Positions 54,901 to 63,603 of a DNA stretch of 64,000 nt are shown here, in pieces (the first letter of the stretch is position 1; each line of letters starts with the position of its first letter). Source of the stretch: Littorina saxatilis. Taxonomy: Eukaryota; Mollusca; Gastropoda; Littorinimorpha; Littorinidae. Under the pieces are notes generated by a model. The model ran no database searches, had not been told where the DNA came from, and worked only from the letters and a program-made list of their open reading frames with translations. The stretch spans positions 15,912,158 to 15,976,157 of the forward strand of contig NC_090253.1 of assembly GCF_037325665.1 (NCBI RefSeq). The letters run 5' to 3'. The position numbers and the translations under genes are program-made.

Positions 54901-57572
54901 GATGGAGCTTTAAATTGGGGGTGGGGTGGGTATAATATCCCCAGACGGTTTTTTCTCCATTTTTTCGATAAATGTCTTTGATGACGTCATATCCGGCCTT
55001 TTGTAAAAGTTGAGGTGGCACTGTCACGCTCTCATTTTTCAACCAAATAGGTTGAAATTTTGATCAAGTCATCTTTGACTAAACCCGGACTTTGGGATTG
55101 TATTTCAGCTTGGAGGCTTAAAAATTAATTAATGAGTTTGCTCATTAAAGTTGTCATTAAAATCGAATTTTCACAAACAAATTGAAAATTGATTGCATCG
55201 TATTCTTCGTCAAATTCTGAATCTAAAAATATATACATATGTTATGTTTACTCTTAAAATGTGATCACAATTAACGAAAATAGATTAATTAGTACTACGA
55301 TTAAAATTTAAGAAATCAATCCAAAATGATTACATCTTATTCTTTATCATTTCCTGATTCCAAAAACATATAGATATGACATGTTGTATTCAAAACATGC
55401 TCAGAAAGTTAACAAGAATACAGAAAAGCACACTTTCATGCTTAGCGTATACGCTACCGCGCTAATCTGGCTTGTCAATTTCACTGCGTTTTGCATGTGA
55501 GAAGTGAGTGATTTCCTTCTCGAGGGGATTGCCAAAGCTGTATTGTCTTGGTAAAAAAATGCAGTGAGTTCGACAGCTTGACTAAATGTAGCAATTTCGC
55601 CTTACGCGACTTGTTATTTGATCCTAAACAGGCTAAGGCATCAAAGCAGTCACTTTCTGTTGTTTTAGAGTGTTTATGTACTTTTGTTATTTGATCCTAT
55701 GGTCTCAAAGCGCTCACTTTCTGTTGTTTTAGAGTGTTTATGTACTTTTGTTATTTGATCCTAGTGCCTCAAAGTACAATTCTGTGACACTATATATCTT
55801 ATTATTTGGCACTGCTCCCCCCCCCCCCCCCCCCCCCCCCCCCCCGATCAACTCTGGCTCAAAAACAAAATCCTGTCTCACCTTGTATCTTTTTACTGCG
55901 CACCGGGCCAAAAACCACTGGCATGTGAGACGGGGGTTCCAGATTCGAAGGAAAGTCCAGCTGGTGGTCCTGTTTGAGCCAGCGCACGTTCAGCGCCAGA
56001 CGGCTCCAGGGGGGCGAGCGCAGCATGTGGCACACGATTCGCCACCGATGTTGGTACGCAGTCTCTGAGCTGCGTTTCACCACAGGCACATGTTTCAGGG
56101 ACAGGAATTTGTGCGGGTGCTGCCACGCCCACTCAAACTAGCAACAGAAAAAGTAAGCTTTACAAACCAACCAAGTAGCAAATTAAATAAAACGAAAATA
56201 ATAAGCAAAATACATTTAAATGAAAGCAAAACACAAAAATAATTCAATGAAAAAGTTCAAGGTTCTGCCAGGCTGCTGTGTACGTTACAGAAGAAATCAT
56301 CAAAACACCTTTTTATGCTACTAAGTAATACTAATTACTACTCACCAAAACCATGAATAATGAGCACCATCTCCCTGGAAATAATTACCGGTACAAATCA
56401 ATAAAATTACACTGGGAGTGGGAAAAGGGAGAAAATAACTTTAAAAACAAAATATATAAAAAAAAATTAAAAAAAATATTCTTTGGCAACCCCCCTTTGA
56501 AAAACTCCAAATCTTCAAAAGGAGGGAAATTGACAGACATGACGAACAAATAAAAGTTTATGGACACTTACACGCAAGGCTGAAATGTTGTTGGGGAAAC
56601 CATGAATAATGAGCACCATCTCCCTGTAAATAATTACAAAACAATCAAATCCAATTAAATAAAATACAAAGCACATGTTACAATACAAATGAGAAACATA
56701 CACTGATGCACACCCTCAGAGACTGCTGTGTACGAAAAAAACGAAATCATCATCAAAACATGTATCTTTCTATACTACTCATAAAAAAAACACATACAAA
56801 AATGAAAATCTAGAAAATTGTCAGATTTGTTGTAGCGTAGATCTTTATTTTAAGTACAGCAGTCACAGCTCGATTTTAAAACTAAAAGAGGTATAGTGTC
56901 TATTTACATGGAAACAGAAAACAGACACCCCCCCCCCCCCCCCACCCCCCCCCCCCCCCCCCCCCCCCTGAAAATCAAATTCATAAAACCTAAGCTACCC
57001 TTGTTAAAATCAACAAACTTTCCCCCTTCTTTGAATCAAATATTGATAAATAATAATAAATCCTTTTTTTCTAGCGCAAGTTCCGATAACAGCTCAAAGA
57101 GCTTAACTGTTTTTATACAGTGGAATCCCCCTTTTACGACCTAAAAAAACCCTGAGAAAATCAGGTTTTAAAAAAGAGGGAGTCTTAAAATGTGGATCAA
57201 CTTACAGACTTTACGAACGGAAAATCTGATACAACTGGGTCTTAATTAGTTAATAAGATAGGGAGTCTTTAATTGAGGGGTCTTAAAAGGGGGGTTCCAG
57301 TACAGTACCACAAAAATAAATCAACAACAAAGTTTAAGTCCTGGACGCACACATACTAACGTACGGCACCACACATGCTCTCTAATTTTTAAAGCCCACC
57401 ACGGTCCTCTGCCACTGGTCCGAAATGCACCGCCGGCGTGTGAACCGGTGTTGTGTTGTTTGATCCTCCGGTTGGGGTCCACAGTGTAGCCAATGTAGGT
57501 GCGACCCTTGTAGCGAGGGTTGAGGCACAGGAGGAGGTACACACCAAAGAAGTCCTCGATCTCATGCACCAT
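48860..57572 (-). CDS. SLX1: SLX1 structure-specific endonuclease, six exons
   Basis: Catalytic subunit of the SLX1-SLX4 nuclease, which cuts Holliday junctions and other branched DNA in the nucleus during recombination repair. Exons (minus strand order): 57,400-57,572; 56,572-56,623; 55,882-56,137; 53,779-53,939; 51,429-51,638; 48,860-48,925. All introns are GT-AG and phases agree; the total is 918 bp, 305 residues (human SLX1 has 275). The GIY-YIG domain opens [22 protein letters not shown], with conserved [19 protein letters not shown] and the catalytic Glu in [12 protein letters not shown]4HC3 zinc domain (CSVC, CFWPGC, HMSC, CPGC) and [11 protein letters not shown] follow, and the protein ends HWADDLKS. 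It looks intact. Confidence 0.95.
48926..49460. other. SLX1 intron 5, non-repeat part
   Basis: No exon or clear repeat. At 49,420 a short piece (GCATTGCATGTAGCCGGGTT) resembles the end of exon 5 and its flank. Confidence 0.4.
49461..50030. repeat. 38 bp minisatellite, about 15 units, in SLX1 intron 5
   Basis: Unit starts TCTCAGATCTTCCCTACACA, then AGCCACCACCCACCCCCA. Units differ at AAGCC/AGGCC and ACCCA/ACCCT. The TCTTCCCTA core also occurs just beside exon 5 (51,358) and in the degenerate flanking copies at 50,267 and 50,706, so the array probably grew from that intron sequence. Confidence 0.9.
50195..50290 (-). pseudogene. Degenerate exon-5-like fragment 1
   Basis: GCCAGGTTTTGGTACTCGTA, then GCAGCGTTTGAAGTGAAAGA and GGAGGTGTCCCC, resemble the 3' part of SLX1 exon 5 (GCCATGTTTTGGTAGCAGCC, TTGAAGTGACGAATGAGGTC). 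Frame not maintained. Confidence 0.55.
50384..50636 (+). mobile_element. SINE-D, 5'-truncated
   Basis: CCCGTGTGACTTGGAATAAT to GCGCGATATAAGCCTCATAT, then an (ATTG)n tail. The GCGCGATATAA segment is doubled (50,530 and 50,607), so the 3' part is partly duplicated. Confidence 0.8.
50640..50715 (-). pseudogene. Degenerate exon-5-like fragment 2
   Basis: AGCCAGGTTTTGGTAGCAGC, then GTCTGGAAGTGACGGATGAG and GTCTGTCTCC, match the 3' end of SLX1 exon 5 and are followed by TCTTCCCTTTATT, as beside the real exon. Confidence 0.6.
50802..51274 (-). mobile_element. SINE-B in SLX1 intron 5
   Basis: Target duplication CCCACCCAGCTT (50,790-50,801 and 51,275-51,286). Nearly identical to 32,279-32,756, so both are recent. 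Confidence 0.9.
51429..51638 (-). CDS. SLX1: SLX1 exon 5 (zinc domain)
   Basis: Acceptor TTTTTTACTACAG, donor CCAGAG then GTGAGC, phase 0 to 0. Encodes [20 protein letters not shown], then [40 protein letters not shown] and [10 protein letters not shown]. It completes the C4HC3 zinc domain begun in exon 4. Confidence 0.9.
51639..51790. other. SLX1 intron 4, start
   Basis: AT-rich, nothing recognised. Confidence 0.4.
51791..51849 (-). mobile_element. 5'-truncated SINE-A, 59 bp
   Basis: Only the 3' tail region remains (CAAA repeat plus GTTAAGCAAAC end), flanked by TAGTCTTGTTGC (51,779-51,790 and 51,850-51,861). Confidence 0.85.
51862..53434. other. SLX1 intron 4, main part
   Basis: No exon seen. 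Holds a C run at 52,710-52,720 and, at 52,850-53,165, a block with TTTCGGCGGACACTTTTGC and TTCGGCGGAAAGTTGCC motifs that looks like a dispersed repeat, but its ends are not visible. Confidence 0.4.
53448..53756 (-). mobile_element. SINE-A, 22 bp from the SLX1 exon 4 donor
   Basis: Target duplication ATCCATGATAGTA (53,435-53,447 and 53,757-53,769). Full length with B-box GGTTCGAACCC and (CAAA)n tail. It lies in the same orientation as SLX1, just inside intron 4. Confidence 0.95.
53779..53939 (-). CDS. SLX1: SLX1 exon 4
   Basis: Acceptor CGTCTATGCAG, donor ACTAAAG then GTAAGT. Encodes [20 protein letters not shown], then [20 protein letters not shown] and [14 protein letters not shown]. It is a basic/acidic linker followed by the first CxxC of the zinc domain. 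Confidence 0.9.
54094..54134. repeat. GATAA-rich short repeat
   Basis: (GATAAGATAC/GATAA)n, about five units, in SLX1 intron 3. Confidence 0.8.
54249..54385 (-). mobile_element. SINE-E 3' fragment with (AAG)n tail
   Basis: Minus strand: CGGCGTATGCTGCCTGAATG, GGGTAAAAACGGTCATACAC, then CCATGAACGAAGAAGAAGAA. It is the 3' half of the 46,297 family. Confidence 0.8.
54548..54740. repeat. 21 bp minisatellite, about nine units
   Basis: Unit GCTACCGACTGAGCCTGSGT plus one base, so both strands stay open (7-residue repeat SVGSNAG on minus). In SLX1 intron 3. No splice signals support coding. Confidence 0.9.
54933..55613 (+). mobile_element. HINE family 3, old 5'-truncated copy
   Basis: Starts within the body (TATAATATCCCCAGACGG) and ends at CTTGACTAAATGTAG, then CGCCTTACGCGACTTG before TT. 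More diverged than the other copies, but the 3' hairpin and end are perfectly kept. Confidence 0.75.
55620..55817. repeat. Short direct repeats in SLX1 intron 3
   Basis: CACTTTCTGTTGTTTTAGAG then TGTTTATGTACTTTTGTTAT occurs twice (55,651 and 55,710), with a third partial TTATTTGATCCTA. Confidence 0.8.
55818..55845. repeat. Poly-C run
   Basis: About 28 C in a row, 37 bp from the SLX1 exon 3 donor. Confidence 0.95.
55882..56137 (-). CDS. SLX1: SLX1 exon 3
   Basis: Acceptor TTTCTGTTGCTAG, donor ATACAAG then GTGAGA. Encodes [20 protein letters not shown], then [40 protein letters not shown] and [33 protein letters not shown] and LRW-like motifs match human SLX1 closely. Confidence 0.95.
56350..56377 (-). 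pseudogene. Partial duplicate of SLX1 exon 2
   Basis: Minus strand TTCCAG then GGAGATGGTGCTCATTATTC and ATGGTTTTG before GTGAGTAG. It repeats the first half of exon 2 with its acceptor (about 250 bp further into intron 2) and ends at a donor-like site after EMVLIIHGF. Probably a relic of a local duplication. Confidence 0.6.
56572..56623 (-). CDS. SLX1: SLX1 exon 2
   Basis: 52 bp. Acceptor AATTATTTACAG, donor GCCTTGCGT then GTAAGT. Encodes (W)[17 protein letters not shown], including the GIY-YIG metal-binding Glu. Human has WEMVLVVHGFPSSVAALR at this point. Confidence 0.95.
56929..56968. repeat. Poly-C tract with one A
   Basis: About 40 bp of C interrupted once, in SLX1 intron 1. Confidence 0.95.
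57118..57304. mobile_element. TA-flanked MITE, relative of 2393
   Basis: CAGTGGAATCCCCCTTTTAC at the left and GTCTTAAAAGGGGGGTTCCA at the right. The right end is altered (CCAGTACAGTA). In SLX1 intron 1. Confidence 0.7.
57400..57572 (-). CDS. SLX1: SLX1 exon 1
   Basis: From ATG (context GCAAAATGG) to donor GGACCGTG then GTGGGC, phase 2. Encodes [20 protein letters not shown], then [20 protein letters not shown] and [17 protein letters not shown]. It has the GVY and YIG motifs and the catalytic Arg of the GIY-YIG fold. The start is chosen because no in-frame upstream ATG is seen and the N-terminal length fits the family. Confidence 0.95.
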
Positions 57573-57735
57573 TTTGCTTGCCGGCAGTCAATCCCTCCTG
57601 TCTGTTATACCTTCCCGTCAAAGAATTTGTGTTACCTGTATATACATATATACCTGCACTGCATCCAGTCAAGAACCAGTCCGTGACCTCACACATATAT
57701 ATATATACATGTTTTTAATTAAGACCAGGGTTTAA
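57573..57735 (-). promoter_or_regulatory. Probable SLX1 5' flank or UTR
   Basis: Only 163 bp separate the start codon from a TIR element. No TATA box is evident. Transcription may start here, within the element, or beyond it. Confidence 0.3.
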
Positions 57736-58560
57736 AGGAACAGTAAGCCTCCCGTAAACCATCACAGATACTGTCAGGCTTTTACACACAGTACAAACAC
57801 CCTTCCATTTGAACGCTCATCAAACGGGAACATCCCAGGTGCCCTACGTAAAGAGCGAGCAATTTTTAAAGAATTAATTTTGCAGATTGTCTCGAACACT
57901 TTTTGGACCCATCCTGAACAAAAATGAGTTACTAATCCCTTCGGGTCTCATTCTAAACTGGCGATAGCCATGGACCGATGATTATCAGAATGTTTCTGGA
58001 CCGTGGTGCGTTTTTGCGCTAGACCTAACTTTTAAAATCTAAATAATAAATTGACAGCTTGTTACACAAACATTCTTTAATCATAAAAGAATTCTGTTTT
58101 CATCAAGACAAGATCAGTACTGTACAATTCGAAGTTGTGAAAGTTTAAAAAAAGAAAAGCCCGGAAGCAGGGTCACGCAAGGGTCGTAGCAGACGACGGT
58201 TTATGCATATATATATATATTGCCAGTTCCTCTCAAGTCAAAAGCCATCGCTAGAGTTCTTGTGAACCACAGCCGTTTGTTTCGTGCATAAAAACATGCT
58301 ACTGCAGATAAGCTCACATCGAGTCGCATTCAAATTACTAACTGACGACTACATTGTGAAAAAGGGAAACTGGATCACACGAGTTCACGATGGCTCAGGG
58401 GTAAGATAAACCACGCAAAAATAAATTCTTTGAAAATTGTTCGCTCTTTACGGAGGGCACCTAGGATGTTCTCAAGCAGTGAGTGTTCAAATGAAAGGGT
58501 TTTTGTAGTGTGTGTAAAAGCCGCGTATCTGTGATGGTTTACGGGAGGCTTGCTGTGCCT
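57736..58560. mobile_element. TTAA-flanked element R, intact reference copy (825 bp)
   Basis: TTAA at 57,732-57,735 and 58,561-58,564 flank AGGAACAGTAAGCCTCCCGT and the inverse ACGGGAGGCTTGCTGTGCCT. The inverted arms are about 140 bp and end near GAGCGAGCAATTTTTAAAGA. Without coding sequence this is a MITE. TTAA duplication suggests piggyBac-type mobilisation, though the ends lack a CCC start. Confidence 0.75.
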
Positions 58561-58564
58561 TTAA

Positions 58565-58762
58565 GTTTAACCCTGGAAGAAAAAGACAATGGGACATTTG
58601 TCCCCCTCAACCAAATTCTGATGTGACATTATAATATAGTCGGAGACAAAATGTGCAAAGCAGGCTAGGTGGTCCGAAAATTGCTTTTTCTAAAGATGCA
58701 AAATAGTGATATTTGGTGCCATAATTATGATGATATGAATGAGAATTTGCCTGTGTATTAGG

Positions 58763-58808
<46 letters not shown>

Positions 58809-59470
58809 GTGTGTGTGTTTTGATCTATATACATATAGCTTGTGTTGACAGTTTTCACAGAGGTAAACGCGCAAGCACAGATAGTTCGCAGGATTGGTTG
58901 AATACTAATGAATTACATTTTAAAAGCCAATCACAGCGCGTTTCACAAACTCGCACGTTGATTGGCTAGGCGCACGTTTTTGCTTAGGTCATTCCGAACA
59001 CTGTACTCCCGTGAAAAGTGTGCATGGGGTGGCGTAATCTCAGCGCGCCCTTTGACGCACGGAAGGGAATTCGTATGGGACATTTTCAGATGTTATGCGC
59101 CAATGGCGCAAGGCGCACTAGTAAATGAAACCCTGAAGACTAAAATAAAGTCAACATGTCTTCACACTAGTCAGTGAGTCACACGTACAGCGAGTAATTA
59201 AGCCATGCTCAACATGCATGTATTCTAATTTCTATTGTTTAACACGTAATTAAAATACTAATTATGTATTTTACTAAACCAAGTACGTGTTTTTCGATCT
59301 GGTCTGATCACAGCAGTCAAAATGTTGATACTTTTGACATGTAGTAGGTTGATCTTCTGATAAAACCATTATTGTATTTAAGTCAGGATGTTTGGACCAA
59401 TTTGGACCTATACTGTCCTCATAAGTCTTACTCTTAGTCTGGCAACAATTTAATTTTAACAAAATATTGA
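58565..59470. other. Non-coding; (GT)n and inverted CCAAT-type boxes
   Basis: (GT)n at 58,767-58,806. At 58,905-58,970, GATTGGTTG, GCCAATCACAG and TTGATTGGCTAGG form clustered CCAAT-type boxes, possibly a promoter on either strand. No gene recognised. Confidence 0.35.
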
Positions 59471-59490
59471 ACACAATTTCAACGTAAAAG

Positions 59491-59491
<1 letters not shown>

Positions 59492-59556
<65 letters not shown>
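59492..59556. repeat. (GA)n microsatellite
   Basis: About 62 bp of GA. Confidence 0.9.
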
Positions 59557-59560
<4 letters not shown>

Positions 59561-59706
59561 GATCTCGAGAGAGACTCAGACTCAGAACTTTATTACAAAA
59601 GGATAAAGGTTTTAGGCAAAGCTATATTCTTCCAACCTGTCCTTTATACAACTTCATTACAACACGTAAAGACGGACGCACGTACAAAATATAGACTGAA
59701 TCATAT

Positions 59707-59712
<6 letters not shown>

Positions 59713-59787
<75 letters not shown>
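59713..59787. repeat. (GA)n microsatellite at LINE 5' edge
   Basis: GA with one CTCAGA break. The LINE remnant starts directly after it. Confidence 0.9.
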
Positions 59788-59788
<1 letters not shown>

Positions 59789-60950
59789 AACATGGGTTTC
59801 GACGGGGGCGTTCATGTGAGAGCCAACTCCTCGAGTTTGTTGTGGAACTAACCACCAATTTGGAGAGTGGAAAGCAGACTGACATCCTAATAATGGATTT
59901 CGCAAAGGCGTTCGACAGTGTCAACCACAGTCTGCTGACCCACAAACTCCAACGCTATGGGATACAAGGTTCCACCCTCACATGGATCAAGAACTTCCTA
60001 AATGATCGACACCAAGCAGTCGTAGTGGACGGTTACCATTCCTCCCAGGTCAACGTCAGGTCAGGAGTACCTCAGGGCTCTGTATTGGGCCCCTGTCTAT
60101 TTCTGGCCTATATCAACGACCTTCCGGACAAACTGACGGCACTGGCACGATTGTTTGCGGACGATACAGCAGTGTACAGGGTTGTAGCCAGCAGAGAACA
60201 ACAAGACCAGCTACAGCAAGACCTCCATCACCTATCGGATTGGGAGAAGAGCTGGGACATGCTGTTTCACCCTGCAAAATGCGTATCCATGCCAGTCACC
60301 AGAAGTCCACTGGACTATTCCTACGTCCTGCAGGGCCACAACCTAGATACCGTCCAGACAGCCAAGTACCTGGGCGTCACATTGCAACGAGAAGTAGCAT
60401 GGGAGACCCACATTACCGAGGTACTCAATAAGGCTAATCGAACGCTGGGTTTTCTTAGACGCAATCTCAAGATCAGCTCCAGTTCCAAGGCTTTTGTGAG
60501 ACCCGTTCTCGAGTATGCATCATCAGCATGGGACCCATACAACCAGAAGAGCATTGAGAAGTTGGAGGCTGTCCAGAGAGGTGCCGCCCGATTCGTACTC
60601 AACCGCTACCACAACACGTCAAGTGTGAGCCGGATGATCGACCAACTGGGCTGGCCGTCTCTCGAGCAACGCAGAAGAACCACGAGCCTGGGGGTCCTTT
60701 ACAAGATCCATCACGGACTGATCAGTGCCCAATCATCAAGCAAGCTAGTCCCACCCCCACCACCGTAACGTACCCATGACCAGCAGTTCTGCCTCATCAA
60801 CACCAGAACTCAGTACAGAGGTGGATCATTCCTACCGAGGACTGTTAGGGACTGGAACCACCTTCCCAGTGAAACTGTAGAGGCAGCAACAGTTCAGTTG
60901 ACGCTTTTGAAGTTTTGTGTCATGAGCCTCCGCAAATTAAGTTAACAGTT
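59789..60950 (+). mobile_element. Jockey-superfamily LINE remnant (reverse transcriptase)
   Basis: In frame from 59,789: QHGFRRGRSCESQLLEFVVE, then DILIMDFAKAFDSVNHSLL, SGVPQGSVLGPCLFLAYIND, the catalytic ARLFADDTAVY, KYLGVTL, RTLGFLRRNLK and FVRPVLEYASSAWDPY. A few residues seem lost between NLKISSSS and KAFVRP. A stop near 60,768 follows PPPPP, but homologous sequence (GGSFLPRTVRDWNHLPSETV) continues in another frame. The 5' part is missing. Confidence 0.9.
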
Positions 60951-61087
60951 CCTGTCAAAACTAGGCCCTAACGGATACAGACTTTTGGCAATGTTTAACG
61001 GACAATGATAATGACAACGACCAGAGGACGCAAATGGATTTTAAAACCCCCGGAGTGATTAATGACTTAAAAACGACAAAAACAAAA

Positions 61088-61660
61088 ATAGCCTCTTACT
61101 TGAGCGGATTCAGAAACAAGCGTCAAGATTCATAAAGCGCGACTACCGTTCCCAAGACCCAGGATGTGTAACAAAGATGCTACGGGACCTAAATCTACCA
61201 TCTCTACAAGAGCGCAGAAAACAACAGTGACTCACCACTCTCTTCAAAATCATTGAGGGACATACCCCAGCAATACCTCCAGAAAACTTCCTGAAACCAA
61301 TGGATGAAGAGAAGAGGAAAATACGAGCCAACACCTTTCCCGATTGCGTAGCAAGTAACATCGTCACCAAGTATTCCTACAACAACACCCGTGGCTACAT
61401 CATTCCAGACGCCAGCACAGAGCAGTATCGACGCTCCTTTTTCGTGCAGACGGTGGCTGAGTGGAATGCACTAGACGAGCAGGTGGTCCAGGCAAAATCT
61501 GTTGCTGCCTTATCAACAGCAATAAGCAGAGGTGCCACGGAAGCGGCCCTCTGCTCTAAAATCCAGAGAATCACTTTTAAACCAGCTTTTAAACATTTTA
61601 AATTAGGGAAGCTAGAACAAGAGGACTGGGGTCGGCGTGTATGTTGGGTGCTTTACGTCC
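61088..61660 (+). mobile_element. Second LINE C-terminal remnant
   Basis: IQKQASRFIKRDYRSQDPGC, VTKMLRDLNLPSLQERRKQQ, a TGA at about 61,229, then LTTLFKIIEGHTPAIPPENF and FFVQTVAEWNALDEQVVQAK. The same class of C-terminal domain as the neighbour but a different subfamily, so two insertions lie in tandem. Confidence 0.8.
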
Positions 61661-61699
61661 TTCGTTACCCCCCAGCTCCTCAAACACTCAAGCAATGAT

Positions 61700-62115
61700 A
61701 GGAAATTGTATACTAGGTTATGGGGTGTCCTAAACTAGGGGTTACTTGAAGTAACATATTTAGATGTTCTTATGAGGACACACAAAAATTGCTAGGTCCT
61801 TAGTTTGTTTTTAACGTATAGGCGGTGCGCTCTCACCCCCGTCGCGCAAATAACCTAAAAAGATTCCAAACGGCGTAAAATTCCTGATCCTGACTTTGGA
61901 TGCGTTTGAAGCCTCAAAAACAAACAGGGGAGGTCACTCTTTGTGTCCAAGGAGCTGACATGACTTTTAACCGGACTCTAGTAAAACAATTTGGGAGCAG
62001 TACGATTCGAGTTTTTACGCCCTCACGGCTTTTCATGCATGCGTGTTTAGGTGGTATCAGCCATCTGCACTTATGGTAAAATGACCAAGATCTTTAACAT
62101 GCCATTGTGGTGACA
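61700..62115. other. Non-coding, nothing recognised
   Basis: Likely 3' remains of the LINE or unique DNA. No defined ends. Confidence 0.35.
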
Positions 62116-62138
62116 GGGGGGGGGGGGGGGGGGGGGGG
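62116..62138. repeat. Poly-G run
   Basis: About 23 G. Confidence 0.95.
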
Positions 62139-62167
62139 TGGGAGATGGATACTGTCTCTGGACATAA

Positions 62168-62301
62168 AGTTGACCCGCGTCCGGCCCGGTGTAGGATCCG
62201 GTCCGGTCCCCCCTCTGAAGTAGTCCCCCGGGGGACCAATTCGTGGCAAAAACTGCTCTATAATGGTCCCCCCTTAGACATCCAGCCTCGTTTTTCTTGT
62301 T
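62168..62301 (+). mobile_element. SINE-F, 5'-truncated, plus strand
   Basis: GGCCCGGTGTAGGATCCGGT to GACATCCAGCCTCGTTTTTC. An inverted match to 62,540-62,660; the two face each other about 240 bp apart. Confidence 0.8.
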
Positions 62302-62535
62302 ACAATGTTGGTAATGTTACCAGCAATTTTAGAGAAAAGAAAGGAAAGAATCAGAGACTGGTTTCATTTCTTCTTATCAGTATTTATTTATTATTCATTT
62401 TATTTCATGTGATTTTTCTTTTGAACGGCATTATAAATCAGATCTATTTTATTTCTGCAAAATATAGTCAAAGAGATTGCTGTCTGTGCACTACATAACA
62501 CCGGACGAAGATATAGATTGAAAATGGCTTGAATG

Positions 62536-62720
62536 CCTAAGAAAAACGAGGCTGGATGTCTAAGGGGGGACCATTATAGAGCAGTTTTTGCCACGAATTG
62601 GTCCCCCGGGGGACTACTTCAGAGGGGGCACCGGACCGGATCCTACACCGGCCCGGATTCGAACCAGCAACCTTAGGATCACAAGTCCAGTGCTCTACCA
62701 CCTGAGCTACCCGAGGTTGA
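62536..62720 (-). mobile_element. SINE-F with tRNA-like head, minus strand
   Basis: The head on the minus strand has A-box TAGCTCAGGTGGTAGAGC (62,692-62,709) and B-box GGTTCGAATCC (62,655-62,665). The body matches 62,168-62,301 inverted. The anticodon-stem pairs poorly, so it is a SINE head and not a working tRNA gene. Confidence 0.85.
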
Positions 62721-63150
62721 GAATTTATATAAAAAGAAAACACACCAGTAACCAGGTTAGGTACCGTACGTTTATATCTATAATCAATATTTCGGCACGT
62801 TACTGCCTTCTTCTTGTTCTTTTTCTTCGGGTTGAGAATTATCTTTAAACATTTTTTTGTTACAAATTCTTCGATATCACTGTATCATATCCAATCACTT
62901 ACCGGTAGGTATATTGCAAGTCGTATACAAGTAATTGTTCTGTTTTTTCTTTTTTCTTTTTGCGCGAATTCAAAGCTATATTAATTTTGATTTTGGTGTA
63001 ATAAACAAAGTACCTTTTGTTGATAAAAAAAAAGTGTTTTTAAGTGAACACTGTAAACCCAAAATGTTCAAATGTTGTCATGAGTTTCTTATCATCTTCC
63101 CTTCTTCTCTCTATGTGACAATGTGTTGCTGAATTGGTTGCCTGCTTTTT
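62721..63150. other. AT-rich non-coding DNA
   Basis: Nothing recognised. Confidence 0.4.
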
Positions 63151-63153
63151 TTA

Positions 63154-63533
63154 CTACTCTAATAAGGCCAAAAAGAAAAATATGTCTGTTTCCGGTAACA
63201 TCGCCAAAAAAAATAGGGTCGGTCGTTTCCGGTAACATCGCCGAAAAAATAGGGTCGGTCGGTCGGTGTTTTTTTTTTTTAAACAAACTTTTTCTTACGT
63301 TTTGTTAACGTCTTTTTACGTGTTTATTATCTTTTTTAAACGCTTCTTTAGTTTACTAACAATTATTTAGCACATGTTTTTGACCTAGATATATTGAAAC
63401 TAAATAAAGTATACTTGACTTCATTTTTTTTTTTGTACAAAAAGCGAAAAAAAACTTTAGGGTCGGCGCTTAAAGATAGGGTCGGTCGGGTTACCGGAAA
63501 CAGACATTTTTCTTTTGGGCCTTATTAGAGTAG
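63154..63533. mobile_element. TA-flanked MITE with long inverted ends (380 bp)
   Basis: CTACTCTAATAAGGCCAAAA, then AAATATGTCTGTTTCCGGTA at the left, inverted at the right (GTTACCGGAAACAGACATTT, GGGCCTTATTAGAGTAG). TA lies on both sides. The sub-block TAGGGTCGGTCGTTTCCGGT with CATCGCC is tandemly doubled inside the left arm. No ORF. Confidence 0.75.
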
Positions 63534-63535
63534 TA

Positions 63536-63571
63536 AAAAATGTGCTTAGAAAAAACCCAATACAATTGTAA

Positions 63572-63603
<32 letters not shown>

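Noticed and set aside
62641-62716. A tRNA gene
   Set aside because: A and B boxes are present, but the anticodon stem pairs poorly and the sequence continues into a SINE body that is repeated nearby.
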